Source of the DNA: Streptomyces coelicoflavus
GTDB lineage: Bacteria; Actinomycetota; Actinomycetes; Streptomycetales; Streptomycetaceae
NCBI RefSeq assembly: GCF_003112555.1
Contig: NZ_BEWB01000009.1
Location: 1 to 64,000, forward strand
Length of the DNA stretch: 64,000 nucleotides
Reading direction: 5' to 3'
Positions 42,526 through 51,152 of this stretch are shown in pieces. Numbering within the stretch: position 1 is the stretch's first letter; each line of letters starts with the position of its first letter. Under the pieces are notes generated by a model that was not told where the DNA came from, ran no database searches, and saw only the letters and a list, made by a program, of their open reading frames with translations. The position numbers and the translations under genes are program-made.

Positions 42526-42556
42526 GGGCGGCCCCGGCACCACACCGGGGCCGCCC
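42526..42556 (+). terminator. Strong hairpin between genes
   Basis: Twelve-base perfect stem (GGGCGGCCCCGG with CCGGGGCCGCCC), seven-base loop, five bases past the stop of 42114-42521. No U-run. Probably ends or attenuates the upstream transcript. Confidence 0.6.
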
Positions 42557-42589
42557 ACCTCCCCGCCACCCGATTCCACGGAGAAACCC

Positions 42590-42775
42590 GTAGCAGACCG
42601 CACACCCGCACCGATCAGCCATGGGCTCAAACCCCGGCTCGCAACCGCCCTGTTCCGCCGCTATCTACGCGCCTGCATTCCCACCTGCCCCGACCACGCC
42701 GCCCCGCTGGCCGGCGCCCACCCGGAAGCCCTTCACACCGAGACGCAGCGCGTCGGGCAGCAACACCACCACTGA
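42590..42775 (+). CDS. Small protein with non-standard start
   Basis: A 61-residue frame: PAPISHGLKPRLATALFRRYLRACIPTCPDHAAPLAG, then acidic/His end. The C-x3-C-x2-H could bind metal. GTA 42590 lies seven bases after GGAGAAA; no ATG, GTG or TTG is in frame. Its helix RLATALFRRYLRAC looks real, so it is listed. Confidence 0.4.
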   Translation, partial: VADRTPAPISHGLKPRLATALFRRYLRACIPTCPDHAAPLAGAHPEALHTETQRVGQQHHH

Positions 42776-42797
42776 CCGTCCACGCACCCGGAGGAGC

Positions 42798-43181
42798 ATG
42801 TCCCACCCCGCCCCCTACCCGGTGAGACTGGCCGACGAGATCACCCGCCAGCTCGGCCAGCTCTCCGACCACCTCTCCCAGCTTCCCCCGCCCCAGGCAG
42901 CGCAGGTCATCGCCCGCGTCCTCGACCCGGACAACGGAGTCCTCGGCGGCGTCACCCACCTCGTCATCACCGGCAGCCACTTCGCCAAGAGCGAGGCGGA
43001 ACGAGGCGCCCTGCCAGCGGAGGTATGGCTCGCCTTGGGCCGTGCCGCCAACGAACTGCACGACATCAGCCTGGACCTGGACGAACACCAGAACCTCCTC
43101 CAGCACCTCGGCACCCGACCGGCCACCAGCGCGGCGAAGCCCCCGGCTCCTGCCCCGCTCGTCGTACGGCGGCGCCGGTGA
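42798..43181 (+). CDS. Hypothetical helical protein
   Basis: A 127-residue protein, helical (VRLADEITRQLGQLSDHLSQL, ALGRAANELHDISLDLDEHQNLLQHL) with a middle ITGSHFAKSEAERGALPAEVWLAL. ATG 42798 follows GGAGGAG. Overlaps the DUF317 gene as GTGA. Similar small helical proteins often precede DUF317 genes in this window (44008-44361, 45204-45770), so they may form partner pairs. Confidence 0.65.
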   Translation: MSHPAPYPVRLADEITRQLGQLSDHLSQLPPPQAAQVIARVLDPDNGVLGGVTHLVITGSHFAKSEAERGALPAEVWLALGRAANELHDISLDLDEHQNLLQHLGTRPATSAAKPPAPAPLVVRRRR

Positions 43182-43981
43182 AGAAGAAGCAGTGGCAGGG
43201 CTGGGGGCCGGGCGAGCAAGCCGAGCAGCACTACCTCGTCCAGCCCCATGCCCTGGCCGGCGGCGGCGACGTCCGGCACGTCTCGGAGTTCCTGCGCGCC
43301 TCGGGCTGGCGGGACAAGTCCAAGAAGGACGGCCCGCTGCTCATGGAGAGCCCGGACCGCACCGTCCGCGTCGCCTACGACCCCTACATCCTCCCCGGCG
43401 GGTGGACCATCCACGGCCGGGCAGGCGGCGCGACCGGCGAATGGTCTGCGCACCTGGGCCGGCAGACGCCGGTGGAGATCGTCGCCGGTCTGACCGACGC
43501 CCTCACCCGCCCCCGCTCCGCACACGCCCCCAACGTCTGGGCGCCCCTGCAGGAGCAGAACTGGCACACGCGGTTCGAGGGCCAGAACTATATGGCGACC
43601 AGCCCCGACGGCACCGCGTGGATGCAGTACCACCAGGGCGTCGATGGCACGGCGATGTGGTGGACCGGAGCGCAGGACAAGCAGGGCAACGGCTGGACTG
43701 CCAACTTCACGCCGAACACGCCAATGCACCTGGTCCAAGCCTTCTCCACGGAACTCGCCGGCCCCGACCCCGTGATGCGCCCACGCGGACGCGTCCCGCA
43801 CAGCGCCCAGATCCGTACCTGGTCGGTCTCCGTCAAGCCCTCCCAGCTCAGCGCGTGGCAACAGGCCCGGATCACAGCCGCCCGCGCCGCCACCTGGGCC
43901 CGCACGAACGCCCGAAGCACCCGGCCACGCACCACCGCCCGCCCCTACAACCCGGCCGGCGGCGCCCGGACCCGCCGCTGA
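43178..43981 (+). CDS. DUF317 domain protein
   Basis: A 267-residue protein with two DUF317 repeats: HYLVQPHALAGGGDVRHVSEFL ... EWSAHLGRQTPVEIVAGLTDAL, and NWHTRFEGQNYMATSPDG ... GWTANFTPNTPMHLVQAFSTEL. A basic Ser/Thr/Arg tail ends it. GTG 43178 overlaps the previous gene. Function unknown. Confidence 0.8.
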   Translation: MKKKQWQGWGPGEQAEQHYLVQPHALAGGGDVRHVSEFLRASGWRDKSKKDGPLLMESPDRTVRVAYDPYILPGGWTIHGRAGGATGEWSAHLGRQTPVEIVAGLTDALTRPRSAHAPNVWAPLQEQNWHTRFEGQNYMATSPDGTAWMQYHQGVDGTAMWWTGAQDKQGNGWTANFTPNTPMHLVQAFSTELAGPDPVMRPRGRVPHSAQIRTWSVSVKPSQLSAWQQARITAARAATWARTNARSTRPRTTARPYNPAGGARTRR

Positions 43982-44007
43982 CCTCTCCCCTCACTTCAAG
44001 GAGCCCG

Positions 44008-44361
44008 ATGCCCGCCCCCACCCCGGACACTCTGCGCACCCTGACCGAAACGCTGTCGGACGTCACCGAGTACCTGCGCGAGAACCCCGACCCCGCCGAA
44101 GCCCTCGCCCTCGTCGAGCCGCTCCTCGACGAGTACACGGGCCTGCCCGTCCAGCTCGCCGACACCCTGCGTGCCCTCGCCCGCACCATCCAGGAACACC
44201 AGGCCATCCCGCGCTCCGCGCACGTCAACCTCCTGACCGCCGAGCTGCGCTCCGCCGCCTGGGAACAGACCGACCAGCACACCCTCCACTACGTCCTCGA
44301 CGAGCTGCGCGCGCTGTACGACGACGCCGAGAGCGAGCAGGGGTGCAGCCGGTGCCGTTGA
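44008..44361 (+). CDS. Hypothetical helical protein
   Basis: A 117-residue helical protein (LRTLTETLSDVTEYLRENP, EALALVEPLLDEYTGLPVQLADTLRALARTIQEHQA) ending in CSRC. ATG 44008 follows AAGGAG. Overlaps the following DUF317 gene by 19 bases. It is probably a structural partner of the DUF317 protein. Confidence 0.65.
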   Translation: MPAPTPDTLRTLTETLSDVTEYLRENPDPAEALALVEPLLDEYTGLPVQLADTLRALARTIQEHQAIPRSAHVNLLTAELRSAAWEQTDQHTLHYVLDELRALYDDAESEQGCSRCR

Positions 44362-45173
44362 GCGAACGCCGGCTCGACGCCTTCGCCGACAAACACGCCT
44401 GGCAGATCCCCTTCGACACCAGCCCTCGCCACCTCGCCGGCCCGGGAGACGCCCGCCACGTCACCCACGGCCTGGCCGCGGCCGGATGGACCACGGTCTC
44501 CGACCCGCTCAGCGCCGAGATCGTGATGGCCAGCCCCGATCACCGCTACCGCCTGCAGTTCGACCCGCAGTCCGCCACCTCCGCATGGTGGCGGCTGCGG
44601 GCCGCCTCCGCCGACAACGAACACGGCTGGTACGCCGAGTTCGGTGAACTCGTGCCAGCCGAGGTCCTCTCCCGCCTCACCGACGCCCTCATCGCACCCG
44701 CCTCGCCACAGTCGGACCCCTGGCAGCCGGTGACCAGCGCAGGGTGGCGGCCCGACGAGGCCGGGGCAGCGCACTCACCGGACGCAATGTGCCATATCGA
44801 ACGGCGCCCGACGAGCGAGTTCCACGAGCGGCCGTCCTGGCATATCGAGGTGCGGGACGCTCACGACACTCAGTACCCCGGCCCGCGCATCTGGCACGCC
44901 TACCTCGACGAGCACGTTCCCGATCACCTCGCCGGCGCCTTCCTGAGCGCGCTGACCGACCAGAGCCCGCTGCAACGCGGCATGTTCGACCGCACCGCCC
45001 ACTACAGCGCCGTCAAAGAGCCGAGCCCGCTGCGCCCGCAGCAGGTAGTCGATGCCCACATCGCCCGGGTGAAGGTACTCCGGGCACAGGCCCGTGCCGT
45101 GCGCCGTCAGCAGACCGCCGCCGCGAAGCCCCCGGCGCCCACCACCGCCGTCCAGCCGACCGCCCGCCGCTGA
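44343..45173 (+). CDS. DUF317 domain protein
   Basis: A 276-residue protein: IPFDTSPRHLAGPGDARHVTHGL, YRLQFDPQSATSAWWRL, GWYAEFGELVPAEVLSRL, then WQPVTSAGW ... RIWHAYLDEHVPDHLAGAFLSAL, and a helical basic end (AHIARVKVLRAQARAVRRQQ). GTG 44343 and GTG 44352 are both possible starts. Two DUF317 repeats as in the other copies. Confidence 0.8.
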   Translation: MQPVPLSERRLDAFADKHAWQIPFDTSPRHLAGPGDARHVTHGLAAAGWTTVSDPLSAEIVMASPDHRYRLQFDPQSATSAWWRLRAASADNEHGWYAEFGELVPAEVLSRLTDALIAPASPQSDPWQPVTSAGWRPDEAGAAHSPDAMCHIERRPTSEFHERPSWHIEVRDAHDTQYPGPRIWHAYLDEHVPDHLAGAFLSALTDQSPLQRGMFDRTAHYSAVKEPSPLRPQQVVDAHIARVKVLRAQARAVRRQQTAAAKPPAPTTAVQPTARR

Positions 45174-45203
45174 ACCAGAAGGACTTCTCCGATCTCCCGC
45201 ACC

Positions 45204-45770
45204 ATGAACCACCGCCGCGTCTCGCTGCGGCGCCTCAACCGCTACCTGCGCCACAGCGAACGGATCCTGGCCTCCTGGGACGCCTTCACTGAGTTCAACA
45301 CGGACCTGGACGGCTGGCCCTTCGACCAGGAGACCTACGGCCGCCGGGCCGCCGTCCGCGACGCAGACACCGCTACGGCGTTCGCCAGCATCCGCTACGG
45401 CGCCCGCCAACTGCTGGCCACCGCCCGGCTCCAGCTCCAGCACCTGCCCGCACACCTCACCCAGGACAGCTGGCCCGGGCAACTGACCATCCTGGAGGAG
45501 GCGCTGTGCCGCCTCGACGCCCTGGACAAGCAGTGGCAACAGACCCGCGCCCAGCTCCCCCGGGGCGCCGGACCGGGCACCGAGGCGTACATCGACGCGC
45601 TGGACGAGCACCACGCAGAGTGCTGGAGCTACCTGGACGACTGGGCCTGCCACGGCCGCGCCATCCTCGACATCCAGGCAGCCACCAGCCGGACAGCAAC
45701 CCAGCCGAAGCGTCCGCAGCTCCCCGCCGTCAAACCCCGGCACGGCGGCTACCGCGCGACGAGGCGGTGA
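45204..45770 (+). CDS. Hypothetical helical protein
   Basis: A 188-residue protein: RRVSLRRLNRYLRHSERILASWDAFTEF, then long helices (ATAFASIRYGARQLLATARLQLQHL, LDALDKQWQQTRAQL) and WSYLDDWACHGRAILDIQAA. ATG 45204 is the start. It overlaps the next DUF317 gene as GTGA, again pairing a helical protein with DUF317. Confidence 0.65.
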   Translation: MNHRRVSLRRLNRYLRHSERILASWDAFTEFNTDLDGWPFDQETYGRRAAVRDADTATAFASIRYGARQLLATARLQLQHLPAHLTQDSWPGQLTILEEALCRLDALDKQWQQTRAQLPRGAGPGTEAYIDALDEHHAECWSYLDDWACHGRAILDIQAATSRTATQPKRPQLPAVKPRHGGYRATRR

Positions 45771-46552
45771 CCATGCCCTCCGGAGCTGACATCGTCGAGG
45801 TCGACTTCATCACCCCGCGCCACCTCGCCGGCGGGGGCGACCCCGCCTGGGTCACCATCCCCCTCCATCGCGCCTGCGGCTGGAGCCACGGTCACGACCC
45901 CCTGATGCCGCGCGTCCTGCTCTCCAGCCCCGACCAGAAGGCCCTCCTGCGCCTGGAGCCCGACCCCGACGGCCAGTGGTGGACCCTCAACCACACGGCC
46001 GAGTCCGGCCGGCCCGCCTGGTACGCGAGCTTCGGGGCCCGCACCCCGGTCGAACTGATCGCCGCCTTCACCGACGCCCTCACCGCCCCTGCCCCGCCAA
46101 CCGACGCACCCTGCGATCCGTTCGAGCCACTCCGGCAGATCGCCTGGTCTGCTCCTGCCGTCGGTGCCGACGGCCTCGTCTCGCCCGACGGAACCGCGTA
46201 CGTGCAGCGGCTGGTTAACGCGGAAGAACCGGGCATCTGGTTCGTCACCGCCACGCTCGGCCCCCGCCCGGTGTGGCAGGCCCGCTTCGACGCCCACACT
46301 CCCGACCACCTGGTCGCCGCGTTCACCACCGCGATCGCCGACCCCAAGCCCGCTCTACGCACCGACGGCGGGCGCAGCCTGCCCACCCGCAACCCCGGCG
46401 TCGTCGCCCGCAGGACCACGGACGTGCTCGCCGTGGACATCGCCGGGGCGCTGGAAGAACGCGTCCAGACCCTCGCCGCCCGGCACCCCCTCCCTCCTGC
46501 CAATCCGATGCCACCGACTCCACCGCCGTCCCGGCACGGCCGCAGCCGCTGA
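45767..46552 (+). CDS. DUF317 domain protein
   Basis: A 261-residue protein: VDFITPRHLAGGGDPAWVTIPL, RLEPDPDGQWWTL, AWYASFGARTPVELIAAFTDAL; second half QIAWSAPAVGADGLVSPDGTAYVQRL, VWQARFDAHTPDHLVAAFTTAI. Closest in pattern to 43178-43981. GTG 45767 overlaps the previous stop; ATG 45773 is a second choice. Confidence 0.85.
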   Translation: MTMPSGADIVEVDFITPRHLAGGGDPAWVTIPLHRACGWSHGHDPLMPRVLLSSPDQKALLRLEPDPDGQWWTLNHTAESGRPAWYASFGARTPVELIAAFTDALTAPAPPTDAPCDPFEPLRQIAWSAPAVGADGLVSPDGTAYVQRLVNAEEPGIWFVTATLGPRPVWQARFDAHTPDHLVAAFTTAIADPKPALRTDGGRSLPTRNPGVVARRTTDVLAVDIAGALEERVQTLAARHPLPPANPMPPTPPPSRHGRSR

Positions 46553-46579
46553 TCCCTCCGTCCCGGAAGCATGTAGCCC

Positions 46580-48373
46580 TTGCCCTCCTCCAACAGCAGC
46601 AGCAGCAGCGACGGATACGACCTTGCCCTGCGCCTCCTGCTCGGCGTGCTCGCGATCGCCGTGCCCCTTGCCCACCTCGCCTGGCTGTCCGGCAACATCA
46701 CCGCTTACCTCACCGAAGGCGGCTGGGCGCCCTACCAGCCCACCGCCGCCCTGCTCCACCCTGAGCAGGTCTGGCCCACCGTGGGAGAAACGCCCCTGCT
46801 CGTCGGCGCCCGCATCGTGCCCGTCGTCCTCCTCCTGGTCCTCGCCGCGGTGATCGGTCTGGTGTGGGCCCGGCACAGGAGTCAGGGTGGCGGCCGGAAG
46901 AAGAAGATCACCGACATGGCCAAGGCCCGGGACATCGAGCCTTTGATGGCCAAGGCGATCACCGACAAGGCCCGCTCGCTGCGGCCGAGTCTGAAGGACG
47001 CCAAGCACATCGAGGCCAAGGACACCGGCATCCTCCTCGGCAACCTGCAGGGCAGCCGCCACGAGGTGAGGATGGGGTTCGAGGACGTCGCTGTCGCGAT
47101 CATGGCGCCCCGATCGGGCAAGACCACCTCGCTGGCCATCCCGTCCATGCTCGGCGCGCCCGGTCCGGTCCTGCTGACGTCGAACAAGGCCGCCGGCGAC
47201 GCCTTCACCACCGCTTACGAGGCCAGGGCCCGGGCGGGGACGGTGTGGACCATGGACCCGCAGCAGATCGCGCACGCCGACCGCGAGATGTGGTGGAACC
47301 CCCTGGCCGGCGCCACAACGCTGGACGGGGCGAACCGGCTCGCCGGACACTTCCTGGCCGCCTCGGTGGACGCCTCCCAGCAGGGCGACTTCTGGTCCAA
47401 GGCCGGCAGCAACATCCTCTCCCAGCTGCTGCTGGCCGCAGCGCTCGATGAGCGGCCGATCACCGACATCATGCAGTGGCTCGCCTTCCCCGCCGACCGC
47501 ACCCCGCTCGACATCCTGCGCGACCACGGCTTCACCGCCGTCGCCGCCCAGCTCAAGGGCACCGTCGAAGGACCGCCCGAGACCCGCGACGGCATCTACG
47601 AGACCGCCCGCCAGTACGCCGCCGCCCTCCTCAACGCGGAGATCGCGGCCTGGGTGACCCCCCAGAAGGACGTCGCCGAGTTCCGGCCGGAGCAGTTCGT
47701 CACCTCCACCGACACGCTGTTCCTGCTGAGCAAGGACGGCGGAGGCGGAGCGAGCGCGCTGATCGCCGCGTGCGCGGACTCCGTGATGCGCGCGGCGACC
47801 GCCCAGGCCGAGCGCGCCGGCGGACGCCTGGACCCGCCCATGCTGGCGATCCTCGACGAGGCCGCCAACGTGTGCAAGATCAGCGACCTGCCGGACCTGT
47901 ACTCCCACCTCGGCAGCCGAGGAATCATCCCGATCACGATTTTGCAGTCCTACCGACAGGGCCAGAAGGTCTGGGGAGACGCGGGCATGGACGCCATGTG
48001 GTCCGCCTCCACCGTCAAGGTCATCGGCTCCGGCATCGACGACCCCGACTTCGCCGACAAGCTCAGCCGCCTGATCGGCGACCACGACGTGGAAACCACG
48101 TCCACCTCCCACTCGGAGTCCGGGAAGTCGACCTCGGTCAGCATGCGCCAGGAGCGCATCCTGCCCGCCGACGCGATCCGCGCCCTGCCCAAGGGCACCG
48201 CGCTGTGCTTCGCCACCGGCATGCGCGCCGCCATGCTCGACCTGCGGCCGTGGTACCGGGAGCCCGGCGCGGAGGAGTTGTCCGCGGCGTCCGCCCGCGC
48301 GTCGAAGGCGATCACGGCGCGTGCCGTCGCGAAGCACGCGCCGACGCAGTCCGACTTCGGGACGGCCGTGTGA
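46580..48373 (+). CDS. VirD4/TraG-type coupling protein
   Basis: A 597-residue protein with two membrane segments near the N-terminus (~15-35, ~72-95) and a large cytosolic ATPase: Walker A APRSGKTTSLAIPS (~175-188), FDxxN-like WNPLAGATT, Walker B MLAILDEAANV (~420), and the QSYRQGQKVWG and GSGIDDPDFADKLSRLIG stretches typical of TraG/VirD4. It would carry the relaxosome DNA-protein complex to the VirB4-like channel. It lies 22 kb from the virB-like genes. TTG 46580 follows a GGAAG site. Overlaps the next gene as GTGA. Confidence 0.9.
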   Translation: MPSSNSSSSSDGYDLALRLLLGVLAIAVPLAHLAWLSGNITAYLTEGGWAPYQPTAALLHPEQVWPTVGETPLLVGARIVPVVLLLVLAAVIGLVWARHRSQGGGRKKKITDMAKARDIEPLMAKAITDKARSLRPSLKDAKHIEAKDTGILLGNLQGSRHEVRMGFEDVAVAIMAPRSGKTTSLAIPSMLGAPGPVLLTSNKAAGDAFTTAYEARARAGTVWTMDPQQIAHADREMWWNPLAGATTLDGANRLAGHFLAASVDASQQGDFWSKAGSNILSQLLLAAALDERPITDIMQWLAFPADRTPLDILRDHGFTAVAAQLKGTVEGPPETRDGIYETARQYAAALLNAEIAAWVTPQKDVAEFRPEQFVTSTDTLFLLSKDGGGGASALIAACADSVMRAATAQAERAGGRLDPPMLAILDEAANVCKISDLPDLYSHLGSRGIIPITILQSYRQGQKVWGDAGMDAMWSASTVKVIGSGIDDPDFADKLSRLIGDHDVETTSTSHSESGKSTSVSMRQERILPADAIRALPKGTALCFATGMRAAMLDLRPWYREPGAEELSAASARASKAITARAVAKHAPTQSDFGTAV

Positions 48374-48822
48374 GCGACGCGCCCCTGCACCTGGTGCCGG
48401 TCCGCTCCCGTGAGGCGAAGGACTTCGTGCGCGCCTGGCACCATCACCACCCGCCGCCCGCAGGACAGATCTTCGCCGTCGGCGCTGCCGATGAGACCGG
48501 CACGCTGCGTGCCGTGGCCATCGTCGGTAAGCCGGTGGCCCGTCACCTGGACGACGGCGCCACCCTCGAAGTCACCCGGACCGCCAGCGACGCCACTCGC
48601 AACGCGAACTCACTGCTTTATGGGGCCGCGTGGCGGGCGGCGAAGGCCCTCGGCTACCGATGACTGGTCACGCAGGCCGGCGAGAGCGGCGCATCACTGC
48701 GCGGCGCCGGATGGCGCATCATCGCCAGCCGCCCGCCCCGCGCCGGATGGCACACCCCGTCCCGCCCACGCGCCGGCCACGGCAACGACCACGTCACCCG
48801 CCTGCTGTGGGAAGCCCTGTGA
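48370..48822 (+). pseudogene. XF1762-like protein interrupted by a stop
   Basis: GTG 48370 gives LVPVRSREAKDFVRAWHHHHPPPAGQIFAVGA, VGKPVARHLDDGATLEVTRTASDATRNANSLLYGAAWRAAKALGYR, matching the XF1762 family (acetyltransferase-like fold, common on phages and elements). At 48661-48663 a TGA interrupts, and the same frame continues as LVTQAGESGASLRGAGWRIIASRPP to 48822. CGA-to-TGA or a one-base error would explain it. The stop removes the last third of the domain. Confidence 0.75.
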
Positions 48823-48859
48823 CCGAGCCCGTTCCTGCACAGCAACGGACCCCTTCACC

Positions 48860-49450
48860 TTGCCCCGTACCGCCCCGCGTCCTCCCGGAGCTGTCCTGCA
48901 CACCGTCGACCTGACCGAACACACCCGCCTTCTCGGCGAGGTGGCCCCCGCCCTGAAGGAGCTGTCCGCGGAGGCGGCACGCATCCGGGAGGGCGAGATC
49001 GCCAAGCCCTTCCGAGACATCGCACCCGTGAGCCTGCGAGTGCACGAGCTGGCGATGAAGTGCACGCGTCAGGTGCACGACCTGTCGGTCAGCCAGTACC
49101 CCGCGATGAAGGACGGGGCCGAGAACCTGGCGCTCCTCGCCGGCGCCTGCTCCCAGATCTCCATGGCCGCCACCCTGTGCAACCTCGCCATCCATCACCG
49201 CACCGAGATCCTGCTGTACGAGGACGCCGACCCCACCCCCGCAACCAGCCGTGATCAACTCCGCCGTGCCGGTGTCGAGATGCAGCAAGCGGCCACCACC
49301 TATCGCGCCGTAGCGCGACGGCTCTACCGCCGCCTCGCCTCATTCTCGGCGCGCGCTGAAGACCGGCAACTCATCGCCGAGGCCCACGGGCCCAGCCCGC
49401 AGAAGGCGTCCTCCGCGCCGCCTGCGCCCGCTGCCCGGCGCCGCGTATGA
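48860..49450 (+). CDS. Hypothetical helical protein
   Basis: A 196-residue helical protein (VDLTEHTRLLGEVAPALKELSAEAARIREGEIA, LAGACSQISMAATLCNLAIHHRTEILLYEDADP, QQAATTYRAVARRLYRRLASF) with a Pro/Ala tail. TTG 48860 has only a weak site; CTG 48896, five bases after CGGAG, may be the true start. Overlaps the next as ATGA. No family recognised. Confidence 0.55.
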   Translation: MPRTAPRPPGAVLHTVDLTEHTRLLGEVAPALKELSAEAARIREGEIAKPFRDIAPVSLRVHELAMKCTRQVHDLSVSQYPAMKDGAENLALLAGACSQISMAATLCNLAIHHRTEILLYEDADPTPATSRDQLRRAGVEMQQAATTYRAVARRLYRRLASFSARAEDRQLIAEAHGPSPQKASSAPPAPAARRRV

Positions 49451-50205
49451 CGACACCACCCGAGGGCTTCCTGTTCGACGTGGCCGCCCCGCCGACGCCG
49501 GTTGAGTGCCTGCTGCTGCTCGCAGACCAGTACGTGCAGCACAACGACATGCTCGACCGTCTCCTGCGGGCCCATCCGCCATCCACGTCCAACGCCCACG
49601 CCGCCTCCGCCCAGCGACTCGCTTCTGCTACCCGCACCGCCCTCAAAGCGGTCACCGACGAACGCCTCTTCCGCAGTCCCGACCTGTCGGACGCAGTGGT
49701 CCGCCTTGAGCAGCTCGCCTTCCTGAGCAGTGCCTCCGCGGACCAGCAGCTCCCGATGGCACGCACTCTGACCGCCTTGGCACCCGAAGCCGCGATGGGC
49801 TGCGCCAACACCCTCGCCTACGAAATCCGACGCCGCCGGGGGACGGCAGCAGGCGACAGTCCGGAACACACCCTGACCGCCGCTCACCACACCGCCCTGT
49901 GGGAGATCGCCTGCGGGAACGTGGTGGTCACCAGCTCCCTGGGACGGCAAAACGTCCACTACCGCGACGAGCGCGTGCTCCTGGGCACACTGCGGGCGCT
50001 GGAGGCAAAGGGGCTCGCGGAGCGCGTTCCACAATCCGCGCCTGCCGCCTATGTGGGCGGCCCGCTCCAGGACCGAGTCCGCCTCACTCCCGCCGGCACC
50101 ACCGCGCTGGCCACGGCCATCAGCAGCCCGCCCACTCGCAGGGCGCCCGGCACGACACCCGCGCCCGCTCCCACCGCTGCGAAGACGGCCGCCCGCAGCC
50201 GTTAA
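49447..50205 (+). CDS. Helical plus winged-helix-like protein
   Basis: A 252-residue protein. N-terminal VECLLLLADQYVQHNDMLDRLL helix, a helical centre, then HTALWEIACGNVVVTSSLGRQNVHY, LGTLRALEAKGLAERV and RVRLTPAGTTALATA, a winged-helix-like ending similar to 13514-14209. ATG overlaps the previous stop. Possible DNA-binding regulator. The N-terminal piece recurs at 51153. Confidence 0.6.
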   Translation: MTTPPEGFLFDVAAPPTPVECLLLLADQYVQHNDMLDRLLRAHPPSTSNAHAASAQRLASATRTALKAVTDERLFRSPDLSDAVVRLEQLAFLSSASADQQLPMARTLTALAPEAAMGCANTLAYEIRRRRGTAAGDSPEHTLTAAHHTALWEIACGNVVVTSSLGRQNVHYRDERVLLGTLRALEAKGLAERVPQSAPAAYVGGPLQDRVRLTPAGTTALATAISSPPTRRAPGTTPAPAPTAAKTAARSR

Positions 50206-50232
50206 CTAACCCATCGGAGCCCACAGCAGCCC

Positions 50233-50400
50233 ATGACCTCGCACAACCGTGCCCAACATCCGGATCCACCCCGCGCTCGGGTGGACGGATACGAGGCCCT
50301 GCCCGCACGCGTCCCAGACGTCTCCTGCACACCGGCACCGACGCGCTACACCCGATCAGCCCTGGCCCATTGCCGCCTGCGGTACAAGGCCCGGCGGTGA
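50233..50400 (+). CDS. 55-residue basic protein
   Basis: ATG 50233 opens a short basic peptide (SHNRAQHPDPPRARVDGY ... TRSALAHCRLRYKARR) whose stop overlaps the next start as GTGA. GGAG lies about 15 bases upstream, rather far. It may be real or may only couple translation of the DUF317 gene. Confidence 0.4.
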   Translation: MTSHNRAQHPDPPRARVDGYEALPARVPDVSCTPAPTRYTRSALAHCRLRYKARR

Positions 50401-51122
50401 GGCCCTTGGCGCCCCAGGACCGGGTCCTTGTCTCCCCGCGCTATCTGGCGGGAGCGGGCGTCGACCGGCTTGCCGACGCGTTCGGCCCGCTGATCCACCT
50501 CTTCGGCTGGGCGAGCGAGCACGATCGCGCAAGCGGTCGCATCAGCGTCCACAGCTCCGACGGCAGCCTGTACGTCAACTTCAACTCCCATCACGCCCGC
50601 GGCTACTGGTGGTCCGTCGCACACCACGAGCCGTACTGGGAAGCCCGCTTCACCCGGCAGACCCCGATCGAGGCCATCGCCGCCGTCACCCAGGCTCTGC
50701 CCCAGCTGCTCGGCGACGACCGGCACATCGGCCGGATCCCGCTCACCACTACCCCCCTCGCGCAGATCGCCGAACTGAACCACTGGCACCGCGAGGACGA
50801 CACGTTCACCTCGCCCGACGGCCACTGCCACCTGCAGCACACCCCGACGGAACACACCCCGTGGCGCTTCCGGCACCACGTGTACGACGGCTTCGACACC
50901 CACTGGGACGCCTCCTTCACCCAGGACACCCCCGAGCGGCTCGTCGCCCAGTTCTTCACCCACCTCGCGACGACCACCCCGGTCGAGCGCACCTTCCGTG
51001 ACGTCCCCTACCTCGTGCAGAACCTGGACGACGCGCTCATCACCCCCGTGCACCGAGCCGCCGTGAACCCACACGTCCACCACGCCGCCAGCCAGCTCGG
51101 CCGCGCCGTACACCGCCGCTGA
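50397..51122 (+). CDS. DUF317 domain protein
   Basis: A 241-residue protein: VLVSPRYLAGAGVDRLADAFGPL, GYWWSVAHHEPYWEARFTRQTPIEAIAAVTQAL, then NHWHREDDTFTSPDGHCHLQHTP and HWDASFTQDTPERLVAQFFTHL. Two repeats as in the others. GTG 50397 is coupled to the small upstream gene. Unknown function. Confidence 0.8.
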   Translation: MRPLAPQDRVLVSPRYLAGAGVDRLADAFGPLIHLFGWASEHDRASGRISVHSSDGSLYVNFNSHHARGYWWSVAHHEPYWEARFTRQTPIEAIAAVTQALPQLLGDDRHIGRIPLTTTPLAQIAELNHWHREDDTFTSPDGHCHLQHTPTEHTPWRFRHHVYDGFDTHWDASFTQDTPERLVAQFFTHLATTTPVERTFRDVPYLVQNLDDALITPVHRAAVNPHVHHAASQLGRAVHRR

Positions 51123-51152
51123 CCCAGCCTCACCCAAACCCGTCATCCCCAG

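Noticed and set aside
46355..48337. 660-codon minus-strand frame opposite the coupling protein
   Set aside because: Antisense shadow; the plus-strand VirD4-like ATPase is unmistakable.
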